From: Methanomicrobiaceae archaeon
Lineage (GTDB): Archaea; Halobacteriota; Methanomicrobia; Methanomicrobiales; Methanomicrobiaceae
Direction: 5' to 3'
NCBI GenBank assembly: GCA_016926855.1
Contig: JAFGNT010000008.1
Location: forward strand, 1 to 64,000
Length of the DNA stretch: 64,000 bases
Shown here: piece by piece, positions 9,277 to 17,874 of the stretch
Numbering within the stretch: position 1 is the stretch's first letter
How the letters are laid out: each line of letters begins with the position of its first letter
Notes under the pieces: generated by a model
What the model saw: only the letters and a program-made list of their open reading frames with translations
Database searches by the model: none
What the model was told of the DNA's origin: nothing
Position numbers and translations under genes: made by a program

Positions 9277-10263
9277 TTATTTGGGAGGCATTCGCCGAAC
9301 CGGCGTGGCATCCGGATTTCCGGCTTGTTTGGAACAGGTATAAAAAATGCCTCTTTCTTCCCTTTTTTCCAGAATCATATTTCTCTCGCGCAGGATCCCG
9401 GTGTATTTGGAAATCTCATCGGGATGAAGCCCGGTGATCCGGGCCAGATCCTGCATCGTACAGGGCCTTCTCCGGATCGTCTGGAGAATCGTCTCGAGCA
9501 CGTCCGTTGAAAAACAGGGAATCTCCGAGCGAGACTCCGCACCTGTTATGATCTCGACACCGGGATAATCGAGATGCCGTGCAATCCGCTTCATATCGGA
9601 CGCCGAGGACGGGACAATCCAGTCAAGGACGCCGGGACGGTCGAGGGAATTTAACTGAACCTTCTCCGGCCGGATCTTCCGAATGACGGCCTTCAGCAGA
9701 TCGAGTTCCCCGGGCGTGTCGTTCAGGCCGGGGACAATGAAGATCTCAAGCCAGATCTCGCCGGTATATTCGCTTCTGAATGCAATCAGGCCATCAATAA
9801 TCGGTTCCGGCGAAAGAGAAGCATTCGGCCTGTTAATCTTTCGGAAGAGGCTTTCTGTTACCGCATTGAGGGAGGGAATGACGACATCGATATCCAGAAT
9901 ATCTTTCCTGACCTTTGCATCGGAAAGCAGGCTCGAATTTGTGAGCAGCGCCAGCCGATATTCGGGAAACCGTTCCTTCACATGCCGTGCAATTGTCCCG
10001 ATCCCGGTATGGAGCGTCGGTTCTCCCGAACCGGAGAAGGTAATGAAATCAAGCTGCGGGTGCGGGGCGAGGAACGTATCGAGCTCCCGTATGACATCAT
10101 CTGTCAGGACATATTCCTTCCGTTCCGTCGTCAGATCCGTTGTCGGTCCGCATTCGCAGAAAATACAGTTGAAACTGCAGGTCTTGAAGGGCACCAGATC
10201 AATGCCGAGCGAAACCCCGAGCCTCCGCGACGGGACCGGACCGAAGAGGTACTGAAATCCCAT
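9277..10263 (-). CDS. Radical SAM protein with C-terminal winged helix
   Basis: A 328-residue protein starting MGFQYLFGPVPSRRLGVSLG, typical of the COG0731-like radical SAM group. The [4Fe-4S] motif is CSFNCIFC (Cx3Cx2C), the SAM-contact GGE equivalent is SGSGEPTLH, and further barrel strands are visible (VIPSLNAV, WLEIFIVPGLND). About 80 C-terminal residues (RRPCTMQDLARITGLHPDEISKYTGILRERNMI) form a helix-turn-helix unit. The substrate is unknown. It lies divergent from tspO. Confidence 0.88.
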   Translation of the reverse strand: MGFQYLFGPVPSRRLGVSLGIDLVPFKTCSFNCIFCECGPTTDLTTERKEYVLTDDVIRELDTFLAPHPQLDFITFSGSGEPTLHTGIGTIARHVKERFPEYRLALLTNSSLLSDAKVRKDILDIDVVIPSLNAVTESLFRKINRPNASLSPEPIIDGLIAFRSEYTGEIWLEIFIVPGLNDTPGELDLLKAVIRKIRPEKVQLNSLDRPGVLDWIVPSSASDMKRIARHLDYPGVEIITGAESRSEIPCFSTDVLETILQTIRRRPCTMQDLARITGLHPDEISKYTGILRERNMILEKREERGIFYTCSKQAGNPDATPVRRMPPK

Positions 10264-10444
10264 GGTATCGCATCACCCTTGTGTGTTAGCAGGCAAAAAA
10301 GTGCGCACCGTGACCATGACGGTGCTGGGGGATGCCACACAGAGAGGGGCCGGGGTTTGGCTCCCCTTTTATCGGGGCCATCCCCTCTCCCTCGTTTCCC
10401 GGGTCCCGCAACTATTATTACCGCCCCGGAAGATATCGGGGCAT

Positions 10445-10942
10445 ATGAAACACGGTGCATGGCCGGTCAGAGATCCCGTCCGTCTTGCAGTAACGGTTGC
10501 TGCCAGTATCGCAGCTGGCATCCCGGGTTCACTGGTCACGAAAACCGGGCCCGGAACATGGTACGGGACGCTGGTAAAACCCTGGTTCTTTCCGCCGCCA
10601 TTCGTCTTTGCTCCGGTCTGGACCGTGCTGTACATCCTCATGGGCATTGCCGCGTACCGGGTCTGGATGGAGGGGACGGACAAACCGGCAGTTCGCGGCG
10701 CTCTCGCCCTCTTTGCGGTGCAGCTCATCCTGAACATGCTCTGGTCGCTCATCTTCTTCGGCCTGGAAAACCCGGCACTCGCTCTTGCCGACATCCTGCT
10801 CCTGCTCCTCGTCCTGATCGCCACTATAGTCCGGTTCTCAGCCGTACGGCGGGACGCCGCATGGCTCCTCGTTCCCTACGTGCTCTGGGTCTGTTTCGCC
10901 ACCGTGCTCAACGTATCGATCGTGCTTCTGAATCCCGCCTGA
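10445..10942 (+). CDS. tspO: TspO/MBR family tryptophan-rich sensory protein
   Basis: A 165-residue protein with five hydrophobic segments and the family core WYGTLVKPWFFPPPFVFAPVW followed by LNMLWSLIFFGLENPA. TspO proteins bind porphyrins and lipids in the membrane and act in stress or tetrapyrrole handling. The reading frame is open far upstream, but ATG 10445 is chosen because the N-terminus then matches family length and a TATA-like CAACTATTATTA lies about 35 bp upstream. Confidence 0.9.
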   Translation: MKHGAWPVRDPVRLAVTVAASIAAGIPGSLVTKTGPGTWYGTLVKPWFFPPPFVFAPVWTVLYILMGIAAYRVWMEGTDKPAVRGALALFAVQLILNMLWSLIFFGLENPALALADILLLLLVLIATIVRFSAVRRDAAWLLVPYVLWVCFATVLNVSIVLLNPA

Positions 10943-11045
10943 GGGATTCGGTCACGGCCGGGCGGCACCCGGGTTGCGGTCCACGGAGATACCTTTATGC
11001 AATGGTGTACCCCTATGCGCGACATTGAGAATTATGGGAGATACG

Positions 11046-11426
11046 ATGATGGCAGGAAATGAAGAAATCAGGGTACGGCTGATCGAATCCCTTGTCGGAT
11101 ATCTCTCCGGCCCGGACGACGACCTGAGGCTGACTGCAGCAGAAGCGCTCCTGATGAGTACCTGGGACCCGGCATGGACTCCCCGTCTCCTCATCGATGC
11201 GGGTGGCGTCGTGCCGCTGGTCGCATCTCTTTCCGATGATGCCGCTCCGGTACGGAGCGCCGCGGCACAGCTGATCAGAATCCTTGTGCAGAAAGGGGAA
11301 CTCGATGTCGTGGTTGAAGCGGGTGCGCAGCATGCCCTGGAAAAACTGCAGGATGAACCCGATCCGGTGGTCCGCACTCATGCCGCGGAGGCGCTTCAGG
11401 CGATACAAACGCATAAATGTACATGA
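11046..11426 (+). CDS. HEAT/armadillo-repeat protein
   Basis: A 126-residue helical-repeat protein. The repeats are about 40 residues each, with LRLTAAEALLM, VRSAAAQLIRIL and VRTHAAEALQAI as the recurring second helices. Such small HEAT proteins are usually protein-binding scaffolds, and no partner is evident here. GGGAG (11036-11040) sits 5 bases before ATG 11046. ATG 11034 is an in-frame alternative adding four residues. Confidence 0.75.
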   Translation: MMAGNEEIRVRLIESLVGYLSGPDDDLRLTAAEALLMSTWDPAWTPRLLIDAGGVVPLVASLSDDAAPVRSAAAQLIRILVQKGELDVVVEAGAQHALEKLQDEPDPVVRTHAAEALQAIQTHKCT

Positions 11427-11614
11427 GTCCCCGGGTTCGTGTCGTTTCATACGCACCCGGGATGACGAAAACAGGCACGAAGAACAGGAAATTTTCCGGG
11501 ATCAGGGGGGAGATACAAGCGGGAAGTGATATTTTAGCGGCCGGCGCAGAGTGAACGCAGGATCGGTATGCTTGGCACACTATTATCCGTGAAGAGAATG
11601 AGATTTCATCAGTC

Positions 11615-11749
11615 ATGCCAGCCACAGAGGTACTTGCTCCGGACGGCGGTGTTGTTCTTACGGGATATGTATTCTCCTTTTACGCATTTTGTCTCCTTGT
11701 CGTCGGATTTCTGGTGATTTTCTTCCTCTGGCTCATCTTGCGCAGGTAG
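11615..11749 (+). CDS. Small single-span membrane protein (44 aa)
   Basis: A short open frame, MPATEVLAPDGG followed by one long hydrophobic helix (about residues 16-41, ending FFLWLILRR). The acidic N-terminus and the basic RR at the C-terminal end of the helix fit a single membrane span. It lies in a 380-bp gap between the HEAT protein and the HAD hydrolase, on their strand. No Shine-Dalgarno is obvious. The function is unknown. Confidence 0.5.
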   Translation: MPATEVLAPDGGVVLTGYVFSFYAFCLLVVGFLVIFFLWLILRR

Positions 11750-11805
11750 AAAAGTACCCGTCGCGAAGCTTAATCTGTATGGTCCGCATACACTTCAGAT
11801 GCACT

Positions 11806-12483
11806 ATGGTCGTTTATCCCGAAAAAAAGCCCCGTGCATGTCTTTTTGATATGGACAACACGCTCTATAATTTTTTTGACGCAAAAGTTGCAGCCTGTAC
11901 GAGTGCCGTGGAGTGCATCGGGTGCGGGGAAGGAATTGAGCTCTTCCGCTATTTTCTGCGGAATGTGCACGGATTCGAAGACCATGCGAACATTGAGGAC
12001 TTTATGTGCGACCGCGATGTCTGGCGCAGTGAGACCTTCATCGCGGCGTGCCGCCGGTATGATGACGTGAAACTGCGGTCACTCCGCCTCTTCGACGGTG
12101 TTATCGAAACACTCACCCTGCTCAGTGAGAAGGGAATTAAAATGGCGGTTGTTACGGATGCGGGAAGCGGGCATGCGGCAGAGCGGCTGAAACACACCGG
12201 CCTTGCCGTCTACTTTGACTGCGTCGTGACTCCGGAGGTTTCAGGCACGCGAAAACCCGGGCATGATTCGTTCCTGTACGCACTCCGCGCACTGGACTGC
12301 AGGCCCGAAGAGGTATGGGTGGTCGGTGACAGCCTCCGGCGTGAGATTGAACCGGGAAACCGTTTGGGAATGACCACGGTATACGCCGAATACGGCGACT
12401 GGATGAAAACGCCCTATCCTGCAATCGTTCCCGATTTCGTCCTGAAAAGATTCTCGGATCTCTCCGGCCTGATGGGATTCTGA
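11806..12483 (+). CDS. HAD-family hydrolase
   Basis: A 225-residue phosphatase-like protein. Motif I is FDMDNT (nucleophile and acid Asp), motif II is AVVTDAG, the lysine is in GTRKPG, and motif III is WVVGDSLRREIEPG. A helical cap lies between residues about 25 and 95. This layout is typical of phosphoglycolate-phosphatase-like or nucleotidase-like HAD enzymes, and the substrate is undetermined. ATG 11806 is chosen over upstream in-frame starts because a TATA-like TAATCTGTAT (11771-11780) predicts transcription starting there, i.e. a leaderless message. Confidence 0.87.
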   Translation: MVVYPEKKPRACLFDMDNTLYNFFDAKVAACTSAVECIGCGEGIELFRYFLRNVHGFEDHANIEDFMCDRDVWRSETFIAACRRYDDVKLRSLRLFDGVIETLTLLSEKGIKMAVVTDAGSGHAAERLKHTGLAVYFDCVVTPEVSGTRKPGHDSFLYALRALDCRPEEVWVVGDSLRREIEPGNRLGMTTVYAEYGDWMKTPYPAIVPDFVLKRFSDLSGLMGF

Positions 12484-12489
12484 AAAAAA
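12483..12489 (-). terminator. T7 tract after the marker 8 gene
   Basis: Read on the minus strand this is a T7 run directly following the stop codon of the gene at 12490-13344. It also separates that gene from the converging HAD hydrolase. Confidence 0.4.
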
Positions 12490-13344
12490 TTAAAGAAGCG
12501 GAGCGGGTCCCTTCTCCCCGGATAGAGGCAGTGACGCTCCGCGTATGAGCATGGGCTGCCCGGTCACCCTGATTTTTTCAAGGATAATCGCCTTTCCCAC
12601 CGGGGTGAGGGCGTAAACAGGGACGGATATGCCCCCCTGGATCAGCACACGCCCTGCCACCGCCTCGCGTACCGAGGCGGAAGCACATGCGGAAAGGATA
12701 TCGCAGGTCGCCGCCATCTGCTCCGCATCCCCGCGGGAGATGCCCGTCGTGTGTACTCCGATAATGACCGAAGACGGGAAATCTTTCCGTATCCGTACCG
12801 CATCGGACGCCACCGCCACGGTGACCGCCACACAGGGATACCCCGCCTCCCGGGCACGGGCGACGCCCCCGTACTGGTCAAGTGCAGCCGTATCGGAAAA
12901 CGGGACAATGCCGCCGGCATCTTCAATACGCCTGATAAGAGCGGGAATCGGTGTCGTGCTGAGAAGCCCGGACATCCGGCCCCCGATGCCCTGCACAAGA
13001 TCAGGCCGCAGGGAGATGACCGTCCCCGCACCCTCGCAGGCAATGACCGCGGCATCGATCAGCCCGGCCGCCATGGCTGAACTGAGCAGTTCGGACGCCC
13101 CGAATACGACAAAATCGCGGGTTTCACCAAGGTCACGATCAGCCGTACACATGCCGAACGACCGTATCCGCTCCTCGATGTTTGCCCGGATCTCCTCCTT
13201 TGTCATCTCACGCACAGGGTGGGCAAACCTTTTTGCAAGCGGGCAATCGCTGATCACCGGATCCCCGACGTCCACCACGCGGCCGTCCCTGACAACGACG
13301 CGGGCCCGCCCGGCTGCCTCTATGATATGTTCGTCGGCCGTCAT
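12490..13344 (-). CDS. Methanogenesis marker protein 8 (DUF2099)
   Basis: A 284-residue protein that matches my recollection of the marker 8 family, found in methanogens and of unknown activity. Recognisable blocks are ARVVVRDGRVVDVGDP, FGMCTADRDLGE, VIACEGAGTVI, VQGIGGRMSGLLSTTPIPAL, and the C-terminal GGISVPVYALTPVGK. It is a strong taxonomic sign of a methanogen. It is transcribed divergently from the membrane protein at 13380, with only 35 bp between the two starts. Confidence 0.85.
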   Translation of the reverse strand: MTADEHIIEAAGRARVVVRDGRVVDVGDPVISDCPLAKRFAHPVREMTKEEIRANIEERIRSFGMCTADRDLGETRDFVVFGASELLSSAMAAGLIDAAVIACEGAGTVISLRPDLVQGIGGRMSGLLSTTPIPALIRRIEDAGGIVPFSDTAALDQYGGVARAREAGYPCVAVTVAVASDAVRIRKDFPSSVIIGVHTTGISRGDAEQMAATCDILSACASASVREAVAGRVLIQGGISVPVYALTPVGKAIILEKIRVTGQPMLIRGASLPLSGEKGPAPLL

Positions 13345-13379
13345 CTGGAAAGTATTTGGCAGGGTGAGCAGAAATCACT

Positions 13380-14210
13380 ATGCCAGAGGTACTGTCGGGA
13401 GAGCAGGAAAGGGAAATGGAGCATATACAGGGAAGTGCGGCTGGAACAGGGAGGGAACGTTCCCACCGGAGGTACTGGGAGATTGATGTTCTCCGGGGAT
13501 GTGCGATACTCATGATGATCACTTTCCACCTCCTCTTCGATCTCTCGTTCTTTCATATCGCGGATATCAATGTCCATACCGGATTCTGGCGATATTTTGC
13601 CTATGCAACGGCAGGTTTGTTCGTGTTTCTCGTAGGGCTCTCGCTTACCATCAGCAATTCGCGCCGCGACGGGGACCGGGACCACCCACCGTACCGGAAA
13701 TTTGCCCTCCGTGGCGCAGGTATCTTCCTGCTGGGCATAGGGATCACCGCTGCGACCCTCATCTTCCCCGGAAAGGGATACGTGCTGTTCGGGATTCTCC
13801 ATCTCATCGGCGTGTCCATTGTGATCGCACCCCTGTTTTTCAGATTCCGGGAGCTCAATCTTATCGCCGGCGTGGTACTCTTTGCCGCTTCGTATTTTAT
13901 CCGGGGAATCGAGGGGCCACTCTGGCTTGCATGGATCGGCATCCACCCCGTTTCGTTCGTATCTCTTGATTACGAGCCCCTGATTCCCTGGTTCGGCGTC
14001 GTCCTCATCGGCATGTGGGCCGGTGCCACGCTGTACCCGGGCGGCCTGCGCCTGATTCCCCTTACAGACGACATGCCGGAGGCGGTTTCACTGCTCGCCG
14101 TTCTCGGGCGCCATTCGCTTGTAATTTACCTTATCCATCAGCCCCTGCTCATCGCCGGCCTGCTTATCGCAGGATTTCTCACCGGCATGCCGGTCCCCGT
14201 CACGGCCTGA
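13380..14210 (+). CDS. DUF1624-type membrane protein (acyltransferase-like)
   Basis: A 276-residue protein with a hydrophilic N-terminus and about seven to eight hydrophobic segments. RYWEIDVLRGCAILMMITFHLLFDL is the hallmark of DUF1624/YeiB-like and heparan-alpha-glucosaminide acetyltransferase-like proteins, and LGRHSLVIYLIHQPLL near the end matches the terminal motif of that group. These proteins are suspected to move acyl groups across membranes, and the substrate is unknown here. ATG 13416 is a possible shorter start, since the first dozen residues are charged and poorly conserved-looking. Confidence 0.78.
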   Translation: MPEVLSGEQEREMEHIQGSAAGTGRERSHRRYWEIDVLRGCAILMMITFHLLFDLSFFHIADINVHTGFWRYFAYATAGLFVFLVGLSLTISNSRRDGDRDHPPYRKFALRGAGIFLLGIGITAATLIFPGKGYVLFGILHLIGVSIVIAPLFFRFRELNLIAGVVLFAASYFIRGIEGPLWLAWIGIHPVSFVSLDYEPLIPWFGVVLIGMWAGATLYPGGLRLIPLTDDMPEAVSLLAVLGRHSLVIYLIHQPLLIAGLLIAGFLTGMPVPVTA

Positions 14211-14259
14211 TACCGGCGAAGGTTGATGCGATAAGAGGCTGATACAGAGGACGGTAACA

Positions 14260-14541
14260 ATGGACCAGTGGTATATCACAATCGTGCTTGATGGGGATAA
14301 TTCCGTTTCCATTACCGGATACGGTCCGGATCCCACCTATCCACGGCGAGTCGTAACTGTCGCGGCCGGGCCGCTCGGAAACATGCTCTTAGAGGAGATC
14401 CGCGCAGAAATGATCTACCCGCCAGAGGACATGAAATGGGCGCTCCAGTCGGAGAATGATCTCTACGGATGGCATGCTGCCGTAGGCTTCGTCATCGACA
14501 GGCGGCGTGAGCCGTGGCAGGTTGACCACAACCTCCCCTGA
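14260..14541 (+). CDS. Uncharacterised small protein (93 aa)
   Basis: I do not recognise the family. The protein is soluble and mixed alpha/beta, starting MDQWYITIVLDGDNSVSITGYGPDP, with a helix MLLEEIRAEM and a tryptophan-rich second half (MKWALQSENDLYGWHAAVGFV). GAGG precedes the ATG at workable spacing. It stands alone between a membrane protein and the converging adenine deaminase gene. Confidence 0.6.
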   Translation: MDQWYITIVLDGDNSVSITGYGPDPTYPRRVVTVAAGPLGNMLLEEIRAEMIYPPEDMKWALQSENDLYGWHAAVGFVIDRRREPWQVDHNLP

Positions 14542-14549
14542 ACCGCTGA

Positions 14550-16226
14550 TCAGGGGGTGGGTTCGCCCCCCGAAAACAGGGGGACGTCGAGAAAACGGTC
14601 GGCATCGAAGACGCCGCGTTCCGTCAGCCTGCGATGAGGTATCACGGTAAGGGCGAGGAACGAGAGGTACATGAAGGGATGGGCGATGCCGCTCATCGCC
14701 GCCACCGTCTGCTCCAGTGCACCGATCCGGCTGGCGACTTCCTCATACGGAAGATCCGACATGAGGCCTGCACACGGGAGCGGAAGGACGGTGACCGAGT
14801 CACCGTTGACCGCTGCCATCCCCCCGTTGTGATCGATGACCTCCCCGATAGCCTTCAGGATGCCCGCGGTGTCGGCGCCTGCCGCAACAATGTTGTGCGA
14901 ATCATGGGAAACACTGGAGGCGATAGCGCCCGATCTGAGATGCAGGCCATGCACGAGGCCGATCCCGAACCCGGAGGCACGGTACCGGTCGCATACGGCC
15001 GCAGGAAGAATATCACGCCCAATATCGGGAATCGACCCCGGAGAAATGCCGATGTCCTCCGCTTCGGTCAGGATCTGGTGTTCGAGAATGCGGATGACCC
15101 GGGCATTTCCTCCTTCTGTGACGGCGAGATCGGCGGGGGTCGGAAGAATACAGTTAAACGGGCGTGAAATGGAAGCCGGAGGAGTATATCCGGGATCACG
15201 GATTTCAATACCCGCGCGGAACGTCCGGGCCACCCAAAATTCCTTTTCGTCGTTGAGTATGCAGAAGTCGGCAATCCTGCCCGGTGCAACCGCACCGCGG
15301 TCGGTCAGACCGAAACGTTCGGCGGCGGAGAGCGTGGCCATCCGAATGGCCAGTTCGGTTTCGCACCCGTAGCCGACGGCTTTGCGGATGCAGTCGTCAA
15401 TATGGCCCTCGGCAACCAGCATGTCCGCGTGCCGGTCGTCCGTGGCGAAGCAGAGGCGCGATATGGTGGACGGGGTTGCAAGGGGGATGAGGTCACGGAG
15501 GTTTCGCTCGGTCGATCCCTCGCGGATCATGACATACATACCACGACGCAGTTTTTCCTGCGCTTCTGCAATATTCGTGCATTCGTGGTCGCTCTGCGCC
15601 CCGGCACCGATGTAGGCGTTCAGTGCATGCCCGGAGAGGAGCGGTGCATGGCCGTCGATAATCCGGCAGAGTGACATCTTTGCCACGACGCCGGGGTCCC
15701 CGGAGAGCACCCCGGGAACGTTCATCATCTCCCCGAGGCCGAGGACACCCTCCCGGCCCGTATATGCCGAGAGATCCTCCGCCGTCAGGGTAGCACCTCC
15801 ACGGTCCATCGGTGTTGCCGGCACGCAGCTCGGGAGCATGATGAGGATGTCGAGCGGCGTTTTATCCCGCTCCGCGAGCATATAGTCGAGCCCGTCGGTC
15901 CCTGCAACATTCGCTATCTCGTGCGGGTCGGCAACAACCGTTGTCGTGCCATGCGCGAGTACAAGCCTCCCGTATTCCACCGGGGTCAGAAGCGAGCTTT
16001 CGATGTGGACATGGGCGTCGATCAGGCCGGGGACGCACCGCGCTCCCCCGAACCGGATCTCGCGGACGCCCTCGTACGCACCAATGCCCGCCACCCGTCC
16101 GCCGGCAACGGCAAACGATGTCTCTTCCCATTCACAGGAAAACGGATTAAAGAGTGAGACGTCATGGCAGACCAGATCTGCCGGTCGTTCTCCGAGAGCC
16201 ACGGAGAGCAGCGCATTCGCACTCAT
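14550..16226 (-). CDS. ade: Adenine deaminase
   Basis: Deaminates adenine to hypoxanthine in purine salvage. The 558-residue protein belongs to the Ade amidohydrolase family: the metal site is PGLIDAHVHIESS, then HGTTTVVADPHEIANV, GEMMNVPGV, SGHALNAYIGAGAQSDHE and CFATDDRHADML follow, and the C-terminal half carries GLVHGLHLRSGAIASSVSHDSHN. The length is normal and the metal-ligand motifs are complete. Its ATG overlaps the stop of the upstream lipoprotein gene by 4 bp, so the two are co-transcribed. Confidence 0.95.
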   Translation of the reverse strand: MSANALLSVALGERPADLVCHDVSLFNPFSCEWEETSFAVAGGRVAGIGAYEGVREIRFGGARCVPGLIDAHVHIESSLLTPVEYGRLVLAHGTTTVVADPHEIANVAGTDGLDYMLAERDKTPLDILIMLPSCVPATPMDRGGATLTAEDLSAYTGREGVLGLGEMMNVPGVLSGDPGVVAKMSLCRIIDGHAPLLSGHALNAYIGAGAQSDHECTNIAEAQEKLRRGMYVMIREGSTERNLRDLIPLATPSTISRLCFATDDRHADMLVAEGHIDDCIRKAVGYGCETELAIRMATLSAAERFGLTDRGAVAPGRIADFCILNDEKEFWVARTFRAGIEIRDPGYTPPASISRPFNCILPTPADLAVTEGGNARVIRILEHQILTEAEDIGISPGSIPDIGRDILPAAVCDRYRASGFGIGLVHGLHLRSGAIASSVSHDSHNIVAAGADTAGILKAIGEVIDHNGGMAAVNGDSVTVLPLPCAGLMSDLPYEEVASRIGALEQTVAAMSGIAHPFMYLSFLALTVIPHRRLTERGVFDADRFLDVPLFSGGEPTP

Positions 16227-16579
16227 GACACCGTAAGATCCCGTATCACGCTCGTGGTCCTCGTGTCGTCCACCATCACATAGAGGTATATTTTATAGGT
16301 TCCGGGATGGAGGCTGATGGGGACAAGGTACTCATTCGCGCCCGTGACAAGATCCATATATTCGGCCTTCCGGTATACTTCCGTCTGGGCAAATTCGGTC
16401 GTGTCAAAGATGGTGACCTGGACGGTGACCTGGCGCGGTTCGTCACCATTATTCACCATGACATGGAGCGTTTCGTCCGTATATGCCACGTCTCCGAACG
16501 TGTAGGTGGTGCACCCGGCCGTGAGCGCCGCTAATGCACACACCAGTACAAGAAGGCAGATGATTCTTCCGATGGACAT
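16223..16579 (-). CDS. Predicted lipoprotein
   Basis: A 118-residue secreted protein. The N-terminal hydrophobic stretch IICLLVLVCALAALTAGC ends in a lipobox (LTAGC), so the mature protein should be lipid-anchored on the outside of the membrane. The remainder looks beta-sandwich (VMVNNGDEPRQVTVQVTIFD, LHPGTYKIYLYVMVDD), like small Ig-like archaeal surface domains. It is translationally coupled (ATGA) to ade downstream, with no obvious functional link. Confidence 0.75.
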   Translation of the reverse strand: MSIGRIICLLVLVCALAALTAGCTTYTFGDVAYTDETLHVMVNNGDEPRQVTVQVTIFDTTEFAQTEVYRKAEYMDLVTGANEYLVPISLHPGTYKIYLYVMVDDTRTTSVIRDLTVS

Positions 16580-16611
16580 TATCTCAATGTAAAAATCGAG
16601 TGGATTTAATA

Positions 16612-17121
16612 CTATTTGTTTTTCCGGCGCAGCCGGATGAGGCGCTCGACAAAGAGCCGGAGGCCCTCATGCACCTGATCGCCGGTGAGGGCGGATATGC
16701 AGTGGACAAAACCATCGCCCGCGAGATTGGCAAACGTCCCGGGTGAAGCCGCGGGAAGGTCGCATTTGTTGAGCATAATAACAAACGGAACCCCGGTTTC
16801 ATGCAGCCATTCACAGAAGTCGCAGGTCATCGCATCGACACTGCGCGTTGCATCCACCATCACGATGGCGCCGTCCATCCCGCGCGAAAGAATCCCCCGG
16901 ACAAATTCAAAGCGCTCCTGACCGGGTGTTCCAAAAATAAAGACTCTCGTGTTCCCGATTGTCACTCTTCCAAAATCAAGCGCAACAGTGGTCAATCCGC
17001 CGTCCGTCCGTGCCTCCACATGCCGGGATGCCGGATCCACCGCCCGGATAAAGGATGATTTCCCGGCATCAAATGCACCGAATACGACGATTTTTAGTTT
17101 ATCTCCATTTACTATCGCCAT
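16612..17121 (-). CDS. Ras-like small GTPase (archaeal ARF/MglA-like)
   Basis: A 169-residue single G domain. G1 is GAFDAGKSS, G3 is FGTPGQERF, G4 is NKCD, and G5 is probably the SAL in CISALTGD. The G3 motif with TPGQ resembles MglA/ARF-like archaeal GTPases that act in polarity or as signal switches. No GAP/roadblock partner is adjacent. The gene is divergent from the chemotaxis cluster across a 753-bp spacer. Its TATA-like AATATACAATATAT on the minus strand lies about 40-55 bp upstream. Confidence 0.88.
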   Translation of the reverse strand: MAIVNGDKLKIVVFGAFDAGKSSFIRAVDPASRHVEARTDGGLTTVALDFGRVTIGNTRVFIFGTPGQERFEFVRGILSRGMDGAIVMVDATRSVDAMTCDFCEWLHETGVPFVIMLNKCDLPAASPGTFANLAGDGFVHCISALTGDQVHEGLRLFVERLIRLRRKNK

Positions 17122-17874
17122 TGATTATCCCCATCAATTAACCATTAGTTTTACCCCACATATATTGTATATTTCGGTTTTTTAACCAATAATATCTATT
17201 GGATTAAAAAGGAAATGTTTATAATAGGTAGTAGAAATGGCTATATATTACGAGTTTCATACTCATTGTATATCACTAAGGTGAGGTGTCATACAATTTC
17301 CGTTACAGCATGCACATATCACAGAGGAGGTTTCCCTGAGAGGACCTCCCGCCCCGATAGCGTCGGATTCCGGCACCAGTCAGAAAACGATGGCAGGCCA
17401 CGAAGTGCGAACTCCCTGCCACCAGAACGCCAGGACTGGAAAACAGATCCGGCCGAACAGCCGAAGAACACGTATGACGTTTATAAGCATTTTTACAGGC
17501 TTTAACGAGGTCGCTATGAAGGATATCATCAATCCGGCACCAGCAGGAATCGACCCTGCGCCGTCATCACCGGATCACGGCGGTGCGAGGCCATCCTTCT
17601 GTAATACAAACGACCCGACGTCAGAACGGAAAAACCGCCCTCTGGTTGCAGCGGGAACGATCCGTATCTCATCAACCGCAGTGCCTCATCCCGTAAAGGC
17701 TGGCAGGCACAGCGGATCGTCCGGGCATGGGACGGGAATGATGCGAAAAAACAGCAGCGTCCGGGGGCAATGCACGGGAATTTCTTCGTGCACATGTGAC
17801 CGGAATGGAAACGGAGCCCCGTATCGGGGACTGTCGATTGAATTAATGTAACTCATGTAAGGGAGAAATGATAT
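17122..17874. other. Long divergent intergenic region before the chemotaxis operon
   Basis: This 753-bp stretch shows no convincing gene. The first 100 bp are AT-rich and contain a small dyad CCAATA-N5-TATTGG (17186-17202). A second plus-strand TATA-like element, TTTATAAGC, is near 17481, followed by an open frame from ATG 17516 to 17851 that is Pro/Ser/Gly-rich and has no family resemblance. GGGAG precedes the transducer ATG at 17875. It may be a long 5' leader, a decayed gene, or a regulatory region. Confidence 0.4.

Noticed and set aside
17516-17851. Possible 111-codon gene before the chemotaxis transducer
   Set aside because: Low-complexity Pro/Ser/Gly-rich composition, no family resemblance and only weak start signals; reported as intergenic instead.
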